Source of the DNA: Candidatus Omnitrophota bacterium
GTDB lineage: Bacteria > Omnitrophota > 4484-213
Reading direction: 5' to 3'
DNA length: 35,730 nt
Assembly: GCA_003645805.1 (NCBI GenBank)
Contig: QNCL01000004.1
Span: forward strand, 1 to 35,730
The position numbers and the translations under genes are program-made. The first letter of the stretch is position 1; every line of letters starts with the position of its first letter. Below the pieces are notes generated by a model that made no database searches, was not told the origin of the DNA, and saw nothing but the letters and a program-made list of their open reading frames with translations. Positions 24,175 through 30,257 of this stretch are shown here, piece by piece.

Positions 24175-25125
24175 ATGAGCAAGAGGGTAGGGATAGGGGT
24201 ATGTGCTTTTCTTCTCACTTTTTCTTCCTTTTGTTTTGCAGATATATGTAAGAGGTATATAGGAAGAAGGAGAAAGTGTCCTGCTGTTTGTAATAGTCAG
24301 TGCAGAAGATTGGGCTATGCCCGAGGGGTATGTGAAGGAAGAAAGTGTTATTGTTTTAAGGCAGAAGGAAGTGTATGTGCTTCTCCTGAATATAGCCCCT
24401 GGAGCCCTTGTGCAGGGTTTGAGAGTATTTGTGACACTACCGGAACACAAACCCGCACCTTGACCACCTATCACTGCAAGGCAGGAGTATGCACTCCTTC
24501 TATCTCTACTCAAACCCGTCCTTGCATACGCAACACCGATAACTTGCCTTGTCCTCCCTATCTTCGTCTCCACCCTTGGAGCGCTTGTTCGGGATTCAGT
24601 AGTGTCTGTGATACTACAGGAGTGCAAGAGCGCTCTGCAGATATTTTTCGTTGCCGCTCAGGACATTGTGTAGTCTACTCTACTATTGACCCTTATCAAA
24701 CCCGTCCTTGTATACGGGATACCAACGGAGTTAGTTGCGGAAGTCAAGGTTGTGATGCCCTGGATGGCTGGTATGATACGGGAGAGAACAAATGGCAGCC
24801 TTTAACCTCTGAGCCTTGCAAAGAGGAGAAGAGGGTAAAACAAGAATACAGGAATTACTCCTCTTGCACAAGACTATGCCAGAGCGGAATATGTCAGGAG
24901 TGTTGTTCAGGTAGTTATTCTGTAGAAGGAGTTAGATGGCAGAGTACAGGAGAGATACGCAATCTGCCGGATGGAAGTATGTGTGATGATAAGAACCCAG
25001 ATACTGTCAATGATAGTTGCAGAGCGGGAGAGTGTGTGGGAGTTTCTCTGAGTGAATTTCAGGGAGAAAGGATTAAGCATATGCTTCCCGATGTGAGTGA
25101 GGAGATAATCAAGAAGAAGGAATGA
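24175..25125 (+). CDS. Secreted cysteine-rich protein: defensin-like N-domain plus two WSxC (TSP1-like) repeats
   Basis: A 316-residue protein with a clear signal peptide (cleavage after A22 in CFAD) and a strong AGGAGG ribosome site. Residues 25-60 hold cysteines spaced C-x13-C-x3-C-x9-C-x4-C-x1-C with a GVC before the fourth, the cysteine-stabilised alpha-beta pattern of arthropod defensins; one extra Cys (C35) lies inside the first gap. Residues 73-126 and 130-188 are two related repeats, each with WSxC, CDTTG, a QxR and a TRPCIR motif, resembling thrombospondin-1-like repeats of bacterial surface proteins. Residues 193-290 form a third cysteine-rich module with DGWYDTGENKW and CDDKNPDTVNDSC. 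It lies between pilB and the pilin genes, so it may be an adhesin, a pilus-tip protein or secreted cargo. Its function is unknown. Confidence 0.85.
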   Translation: MSKRVGIGVCAFLLTFSSFCFADICKRYIGRRRKCPAVCNSQCRRLGYARGVCEGRKCYCFKAEGSVCASPEYSPWSPCAGFESICDTTGTQTRTLTTYHCKAGVCTPSISTQTRPCIRNTDNLPCPPYLRLHPWSACSGFSSVCDTTGVQERSADIFRCRSGHCVVYSTIDPYQTRPCIRDTNGVSCGSQGCDALDGWYDTGENKWQPLTSEPCKEEKRVKQEYRNYSSCTRLCQSGICQECCSGSYSVEGVRWQSTGEIRNLPDGSMCDDKNPDTVNDSCRAGECVGVSLSEFQGERIKHMLPDVSEEIIKKKE

Positions 25126-25796
25126 AGAGAGCAGGTTTTACCCTTACTGAACTGATTGTGGTTTTGATGATTATGGCTATTATCAGTTCTGTTGCGCTTC
25201 CTTTAGGGAGTTTGATAGTAAAACAGAGTGCGGATAAGGCTACGCGCGAGGAGATAGAGAATTTGAGTGCTGCGCTCATAAGGTATTATAAAGAACATGA
25301 TAGTTTTCCTACTACTTCCAATCCCTTAACCGGGATAAGGGATTATATAAGCACCTTTGGAGATGATTATCTTAGGGATGGATGGGGAGAGGACTATGAT
25401 TGCAACTGCACCTATGGTTCCTGGGGTAATGATACCTGTGAGATAAGAAGCAGGGGTGCGAATAAGGAATGGGATGCGTGTGAGGATTCAGGAGGAGATG
25501 ATATCTGCTTTAGCGTAGAGGCTCCTACAATGATTAGGCGAGAGAAGGAGGAGAAGGTGAGGAATGAGTTAGCAGTAGTCTCTTTAGCCGCAGAAGCATA
25601 CGCAATTAGGGAAGGAGATTATCCTAGGAGCATAGATGAGTTGTATAATGGAGGATATTTAACCGATTTCTCCTTTCGCACGGATCTCTGGGGTAATGAC
25701 TACTATGAACACCCAAGCCCAATCGTAAATCTGTTTTGCAGCCTAGGTCCTAATGGAATCTGGGATGGGGGAGGGAATGACGACATCTGTCCATAG
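25122..25796 (+). CDS. GspG-like type IV pilin/pseudopilin with two tandem globular heads
   Basis: The 224-residue protein has a short basic leader cut at G5|F6 (MKRAG|FTLTE), Glu at mature position 5 and a hydrophobic N-terminal helix, all class III signal features handled by a PilD-type peptidase. The head is doubled: residues 37-129 and 139-223 share YxxEHDSFP/YAIREGDYP, a DGWGEDY/DLWGNDY motif and a final GGxDDIC. Each copy looks like the calcium-binding GspG core. GspG proteins usually have one such core in about 140 residues. The first head adds a cysteine cluster. The start overlaps the preceding gene as ATGA. It may be the major subunit or a specialised minor one. Confidence 0.9.
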   Translation: MKRAGFTLTELIVVLMIMAIISSVALPLGSLIVKQSADKATREEIENLSAALIRYYKEHDSFPTTSNPLTGIRDYISTFGDDYLRDGWGEDYDCNCTYGSWGNDTCEIRSRGANKEWDACEDSGGDDICFSVEAPTMIRREKEEKVRNELAVVSLAAEAYAIREGDYPRSIDELYNGGYLTDFSFRTDLWGNDYYEHPSPIVNLFCSLGPNGIWDGGGNDDICP

Positions 25797-26211
25797 AGAG
25801 GGATTTACTCTGATAGAGGTAATGGTAGCAGTAGCAGTGATTGCTCTGGTAGCCAGCGTTGTTCTTCCCAAGACATATTATTTGGTAGACAAAGCCAAAC
25901 TTACACGCACCCGAAGTGAACTCAACTCTATCAAAACTGCTCTTGAAGCCTATTATGAGGAGCATAAAGAGTTTCCGCCTGGCGGATATTATCATAGTGA
26001 TAGTGCGAAGGGAGATCTTAACCAGTGGTTGGCAGATTACATAGACAGAGAGATAGAAGGGGATCCCTGGAGAGGAGAATATGAGTATGGATATTTACCG
26101 GGAGACTATTGCTATATCGGAAGTTGGGGTCCGGACAGAGAAAGAGATAGCGAACCCGAGAGTTCACATACTGCAGAGGATGACGATATATATCTTTGGC
26201 TGGAGTTCTAA
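25777..26211 (+). CDS. GspG-like type IV pilin/pseudopilin
   Basis: A pilin of 144 residues when started at the ATG 25777. This start is chosen because GGGGGAGG lies immediately upstream and the leader MTTSVHREG|FTLIE then has normal length; ATGs at 25753 and 25765 would only lengthen it. Mature position 5 is Glu and the first 25 residues form the hydrophobic assembly helix. The head has LEAYYEEHKEFPPGG, DPWRGEY, a GSWGPD motif and an acidic DDDIY near the C-terminus, consistent with GspG and its calcium site. It overlaps the end of the double-headed pilin gene by 20 bases, so both are translated together. It is probably the main structural subunit. Confidence 0.92.
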   Translation: MTTSVHREGFTLIEVMVAVAVIALVASVVLPKTYYLVDKAKLTRTRSELNSIKTALEAYYEEHKEFPPGGYYHSDSAKGDLNQWLADYIDREIEGDPWRGEYEYGYLPGDYCYIGSWGPDRERDSEPESSHTAEDDDIYLWLEF

Positions 26212-26248
26212 GAAGGCCTCCTTCAGAACTTGTTGATCTCTTTTCTCA

Positions 26249-27451
26249 ATGCCTACCTATTTTTATACTGCCAGAGATAGCGCGGGGAGATTAGTAAAGG
26301 GAAGTCTTTCTGCCTCTTCGCGCGAGGAACTCAATGAGAAGTTAAGCGCAATGGGGTATTTTCTTACCCATGTATCTTTGAAAGAAAAGAGATGGAGGAC
26401 GAGCTCTATCTCTTCTGCTATAAAGGCAAATGACCTGATTGTTTTTACCATTCACCTCCACACGCTCTTGGAAGCAGGAGTTCCTTTGCTAAGTGGGTTA
26501 AAAGGTTTGGCTCGGCAAGCCCAGGGAAGGAGATTGGGAGAGATAATCGAAGGAATCTGTCAGCGTCTGGAGGCAGGAGAGAGTTTTAGTCAGGCACTCG
26601 CCGCTTATCCAAAGGTTTTCTCTAAGTTGTATATAGGGATTGTCAGAGCAGGGGAGTCCTCGGGGAAGTTGGATCTGGTTTTGAATTGGCTGGCTAAGTT
26701 TCTGCAGTGGCAAAAGGACCTAAGGTCTCAGATCAGAGATGTGTTTTTTTATCCTTGTATCTTGATTGGTTTAATGCTATTATTAGTAAGCCTTTTGGTT
26801 ACCTTTGTTCTTCCTCGTTTTGTTGCTTTATTTTCAGCGATGAGGATTACTCTTCCTTTATTTACCCGTATACTGCTATCACTTAGTCAATTTGCTCATA
26901 GCCACTGGCTTTATTTTTTGCTGGTTTTCTTTATCGCTGGAATAGCAGGTTTTCTCTATATGCGTTCAGAGAAAGGACGCTACAGAGTTGATTACCTGAA
27001 GATTAGATTGCCTGTTATAGGTTTTCTTATTCATAAGATTGCTCTCTCGCGTTTTGCCCATACCCTTTCTATTCTTCTTAATTCAGGTGTGGATATACTT
27101 ACTTCCCTGGAGATAAACAAGGAGGTAGTAAACAATGCCTATTTAGCCAAGGTGATAGAGGAGGTTAAACAGAAGGTAAAGACCGGAGAGAGTCTCTCTC
27201 AGGCGCTAAAAGAGAACAAAAACTTTCCTCCTCTGGTGGTGACAATGATAGCAGTAGGAGAAAATAGCGGGTTCTTAGAGAAGAATTTAGAGAGGGTGTG
27301 TCAGTTCTATGATGAGGAGGTACCCCGGGCTATCAAACGTATCTTTACCTTTATTGAACCCCTTCTTATCCTGTGCATTGGACTGATAGTGGGGGCAATC
27401 GCTCTCTCTATTTTTCTTCCTCTTTATCAGTTAATCACTATGGTTTCCTGA
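26249..27451 (+). CDS. pilC: Inner-membrane platform protein PilC/GspF
   Basis: A 400-residue integral membrane protein with two GspF domains (residues 65-190 and 265-390), each a helical cytoplasmic bundle followed by membrane segments: near 165-190, 215-235 and 368-395. The N-terminus MPTYFYTARDSAGRLVKG is the family's standard opening and fixes the start, although no Shine-Dalgarno sequence is visible before this ATG. Repeated motifs LLEAGVPLLSGL / LLNSGVDILTSL and GESFSQAL / GESLSQAL show the internal duplication. PilC couples PilB or PilT motion to the pilin base. The 37-base gap upstream contains only a small hairpin (GAAGG/CCTTC). Confidence 0.94.
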   Translation: MPTYFYTARDSAGRLVKGSLSASSREELNEKLSAMGYFLTHVSLKEKRWRTSSISSAIKANDLIVFTIHLHTLLEAGVPLLSGLKGLARQAQGRRLGEIIEGICQRLEAGESFSQALAAYPKVFSKLYIGIVRAGESSGKLDLVLNWLAKFLQWQKDLRSQIRDVFFYPCILIGLMLLLVSLLVTFVLPRFVALFSAMRITLPLFTRILLSLSQFAHSHWLYFLLVFFIAGIAGFLYMRSEKGRYRVDYLKIRLPVIGFLIHKIALSRFAHTLSILLNSGVDILTSLEINKEVVNNAYLAKVIEEVKQKVKTGESLSQALKENKNFPPLVVTMIAVGENSGFLEKNLERVCQFYDEEVPRAIKRIFTFIEPLLILCIGLIVGAIALSIFLPLYQLITMVS

Positions 27452-27462
27452 TTGGCAGAAAG

Positions 27463-29025
27463 ATGTCAAGATCCAGAGAAAGAATAGGCGTAGATATTGA
27501 TAGCCAGTATGTAAGGATAGCCGAGGTTTATCTACCCAAGTATGACCTGCCCATCCTGAAGAATTTTTTTTTCTTGGAGCGCTTTTCCTATAGCCCTGAG
27601 GCGCTGAGGGAGGCAATAAGTAAGAAAATAAAAAACCGAGCAGGGAAAGGTAATTCTGTAGTGGCTAATATTCTTGTTCCTTCTGTGCAGGTGGTTTCTC
27701 TTGAACTCCCTCTTATGAGCAGAAAGGAACTTGCCGAGGTTCTTCCTCAGCAGGTAAGGAAGTTTACTCCTCTTTCCTCAGAGATAATCACGATAATAGA
27801 CTATAACATCCAGGCAAGAGAAAAGGCGAAGCAGGAGATATTAGCGGTAGCAGTTAAACAGATCGAATTAGAAACACATCTCTCTTTTCTCAAGACCCTT
27901 GATCTGAGTCCCGATGTTCTCACTGTTAACCCTATAGCCCTGCTTAATCTCATCCAGAGAAATTCTGAGTTAATAAAAAAGAGTGTGGGGGTGCTGGAGA
28001 TAAGAAGAGAGGGGCTTTGTTTGAGTGTCATAGATAGAGGAATTTTGTATTTTTCACGCTGGTTGTATACTAATACCCATATGGAATCAGATATCCTCTC
28101 CTTTTCTGTTCAGATAAAGCACTACTTTGATTACTACAAACGAACTTTCCCCAACTCTCCCTCGGGAGGCAAGATCGATGTGCTTCTTTTGGCCGGGGAG
28201 AAGGGAGAAAAGGATGTAAAGAGAGGTTTAGAAGAAGAGATAGGGGTAAAGGTAGAAACGCTATCCGCCTTAGACTATGTGCATCTTCATCCCTCTTTTT
28301 CCTCGGAGGTAAACCTGAGGTGGTTAGAGCCTTATTTGGCTGTGCCTCTGGGTTTAGCCCTTGAGGTTAAGGATAAGGAGAGAATAAATCTTTTGCCTGC
28401 AAAGGTAGCAAGGAAATATAAGCCCGAAACAGCGCTTTTGGAGGATGTTCTATCTTTAGGAAAATGGCTGATTTTGATTCTTTCTTTGATTCTCTTAGGG
28501 GTAAGTTTTTTTTCCGGGTTGAGCCTAAGGGTCTACAATAGCCGTTTGAAAAAGACAGAGAGCAAATTGGTAAAGGTAAAGCCATATTTACAGTTATATC
28601 CTCAGATGAAAAAAACGCAAAAGGATTTTAACAGCAAGATGGAATTGTTGAAGGAGATGGAAAAGGATATCTTTCCCTTAGATGAGATTATAACCGAGAT
28701 AGGTGCTTCTCTTCCCTCCTCAATGTATTTAGAGAAGATCTACTTTAGAAAAGAGAAAAGAAGAGGAGGGGGATTCTCTTTCTCTCGCAGAGGAAGAAGA
28801 GAGATGAGGGGGAGTGGTTATCTTCTTTCTTTGGAAGGAAAGATATTCGGCACATATAAGAGCGCTCAATCAGATTTAAGAAAGTTCTGTGCAGTTTTGA
28901 GAAACATAGATTTGCTAAGTGAGGTGAGTTTTGCTATAAAAGGAGAGAAGGAGATAGAGGTTTTTAAGAAGAAAGAGGGAAGGTTTGAGATCAATGCTTG
29001 GATTGGTAGGAGAGAAAGAGAATAA
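27463..29025 (+). CDS. PilM-PilN fusion (GspL-like) pilus alignment protein
   Basis: A 520-residue protein starting at the ATG 27463, which fits PilM's usual opening (RIGVDIDSQYVRIAEV); the longer frame from 27373 would overlap pilC. Residues 1-300 are an actin-like PilM domain (LELPLMSRKELAEVLPQQVRKF, AVAVKQIELETHLSFL). Residues 308-312 read INLLP, the conserved N-terminal PilN motif that binds PilM in systems with separate proteins. A membrane helix (335-357), a coiled coil (358-402) and a ferredoxin-like PilN periplasmic domain (405-515) follow. So cytoplasmic and periplasmic halves are one chain, as in GspL. A basic Gly/Phe/Ser insert lies at 429-450. PilO and PilP follow directly. Confidence 0.9.
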   Translation: MSRSRERIGVDIDSQYVRIAEVYLPKYDLPILKNFFFLERFSYSPEALREAISKKIKNRAGKGNSVVANILVPSVQVVSLELPLMSRKELAEVLPQQVRKFTPLSSEIITIIDYNIQAREKAKQEILAVAVKQIELETHLSFLKTLDLSPDVLTVNPIALLNLIQRNSELIKKSVGVLEIRREGLCLSVIDRGILYFSRWLYTNTHMESDILSFSVQIKHYFDYYKRTFPNSPSGGKIDVLLLAGEKGEKDVKRGLEEEIGVKVETLSALDYVHLHPSFSSEVNLRWLEPYLAVPLGLALEVKDKERINLLPAKVARKYKPETALLEDVLSLGKWLILILSLILLGVSFFSGLSLRVYNSRLKKTESKLVKVKPYLQLYPQMKKTQKDFNSKMELLKEMEKDIFPLDEIITEIGASLPSSMYLEKIYFRKEKRRGGGFSFSRRGRREMRGSGYLLSLEGKIFGTYKSAQSDLRKFCAVLRNIDLLSEVSFAIKGEKEIEVFKKKEGRFEINAWIGRRERE

Positions 29026-29731
29026 AGGGCTTAAGCAGAAGGCCATCCAGACAGGAAGTGCCTTTCTTTTATTAATGGGAATCTATCTGTTTATCCACCT
29101 TCCCTTGACACATAGACTTTCTTCTCTAAAATTAGAATTAGAGAAAAAGCAAGAACAACTTCTGGATGTGTATAGAAAGAGGGAGGAGGTAGAGAGGTTT
29201 AAGAGAGGAGAGAAGGAGAGGGAGGAGAAATTGAGATACTTCTTTCAGCGTTTTCCTCCCGAGAAAGGCGAGATTGCTCTTCTGGAGAGATTATCAGAAC
29301 TGGCTAAGCAAGAGGGGGTGGAAAAGATTACCTTTACTCTGGGAGAGGAGAAGAAACACGAGTTTTTGAAAAAAGAAGCAAGAGAGAAAAAGTATTTTTT
29401 TTCTTTTTCTCAAAAACAGAAGAGAGAAAAAAGAGAAAAAGGAAAGAAGGATTTTTCCTTTTCTTTCCAGAGTCCGAGCAAACGGGAAGAGGAGAGAGGG
29501 ATTGTTTACTACTCTCTGCCTGTCCAGATGCGTCTGTGCGGATCTTATCCTTCCTTGGTTCTTTTTCTCCATGATCTAACAGATGAAAGAAAGATAAAGA
29601 GATTGGTAAAGATAGAGAGGTTAGAGATAAGGAGAGGAGATGATTCTTCTGCTTTCGTAGAGGCAAATATCTCTATTCAAGCCTACTATTTCTCTTCCTC
29701 CAATAGAGAAGAGAGGAGGGGTGAGAGATAG
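28994..29731 (+). CDS. pilO: PilO/GspM-like pilus alignment protein
   Basis: About 245 residues. There is one N-terminal membrane helix (FLLLMGIYLFIHLPL), a coiled coil full of Lys/Glu/Arg, and a C-terminal ferredoxin-like domain (YYSLPVQMRLCGSYPSLVLFLHDL), which is the PilO pattern. It lies between the PilMN fusion and PilP genes, the expected order. Between about residues 120 and 165 there is a low-complexity insert made of Lys/Glu-rich stretches and FSFS runs, not usual for PilO. The start is uncertain: the ATG at 28994 is chosen, but a TTG at 28985 is in frame and no ribosome site is clear. It overlaps the preceding gene by 32 bases. Identification is by architecture and order more than by motif. 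Confidence 0.82.
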   Translation: MLGLVGEKENKGLKQKAIQTGSAFLLLMGIYLFIHLPLTHRLSSLKLELEKKQEQLLDVYRKREEVERFKRGEKEREEKLRYFFQRFPPEKGEIALLERLSELAKQEGVEKITFTLGEEKKHEFLKKEAREKKYFFSFSQKQKREKREKGKKDFSFSFQSPSKREEERGIVYYSLPVQMRLCGSYPSLVLFLHDLTDERKIKRLVKIERLEIRRGDDSSAFVEANISIQAYYFSSSNREERRGER

Positions 29732-29732
29732 G

Positions 29733-30257
29733 ATGAACCTGAAGAGGAGTAATTTATGGAAGATAGGAGCAGGAGTGGGAGGGGTTCTTCTTTTTCTTCT
29801 CTCCCTCTATGGATGGAGAGGGTTCTCAAAAAGGTTGGAAAGAAGGAAGGCAAAGGTAAGTACCCCTTTTTCTGATTTTCTTAGAGAATCAAAGCAAAAA
29901 AAGGAAATCGAGGAAAAAGCGAAAGAGCAGATTTCTATTTCCGAAAAGAAAGAGATAGATAGTATAGAGGAGATAAAAAGAAAGTTGGAAAAGAGAAATC
30001 CCTTCCTTGCCCCCAGGAAAGAGAAGAAGGTAAAGAAGATAGTTTCTCAGAAAGAGGAAGATTTAGACCTTTCTCCCTTTTTCTTGAGTGCTATCTTTTA
30101 TTCGCCTTATAAGAGAAGAGTGGTTATCAATGGAAGAATCTTAAAAGAGCAGGATGAGATACTGGGAGCAAAGATTCTACATATAGAAGAACAAAAGGTG
30201 ATCTTGGGGTTTAAAGGAAAGGAGTATATTCTTAAGTTGAAAGATGTTAACAGATAG
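29733..30257 (+). CDS. pilP: PilP/GspC-like pilot linker protein
   Basis: About 174 residues with an N-terminal membrane helix (about residues 10-27), a long charged linker and a C-terminal small beta domain (LSAIFYSPYKRRVVINGRIL...ILGAKILHIEEQKVILGFKGKEYILKL) of the PilP/GspC homology-region type, which contacts the secretin N-domains. No lipobox is seen, so it is membrane-anchored like GspC rather than a lipoprotein like classic PilP. ATG 29733 is preferred; a GTG at 29721 is possible and would overlap pilO. The secretin gene starts 14 bases before its stop, so the two are coupled. Confidence 0.82.
   Translation: MNLKRSNLWKIGAGVGGVLLFLLSLYGWRGFSKRLERRKAKVSTPFSDFLRESKQKKEIEEKAKEQISISEKKEIDSIEEIKRKLEKRNPFLAPRKEKKVKKIVSQKEEDLDLSPFFLSAIFYSPYKRRVVINGRILKEQDEILGAKILHIEEQKVILGFKGKEYILKLKDVNR

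Noticed and set aside
24163..24627. 154-codon minus-strand frame opposite the cysteine-rich gene
   Set aside because: It is Ser/Thr-rich by reflection of the repeat structure, has no ribosome site, and the plus-strand gene has a signal peptide and operon context.
26215..26228. Small hairpin GAAGG/CCTTC before pilC
   Set aside because: Five base pairs without a T-run; more likely chance, and pilC needs to be read through.
29294..29666. Overlapping minus-strand frames opposite pilO (92 and 110 codons)
   Set aside because: They are Ser/Leu/Phe-rich mirrors of the Lys/Glu-rich coding strand with no motif.
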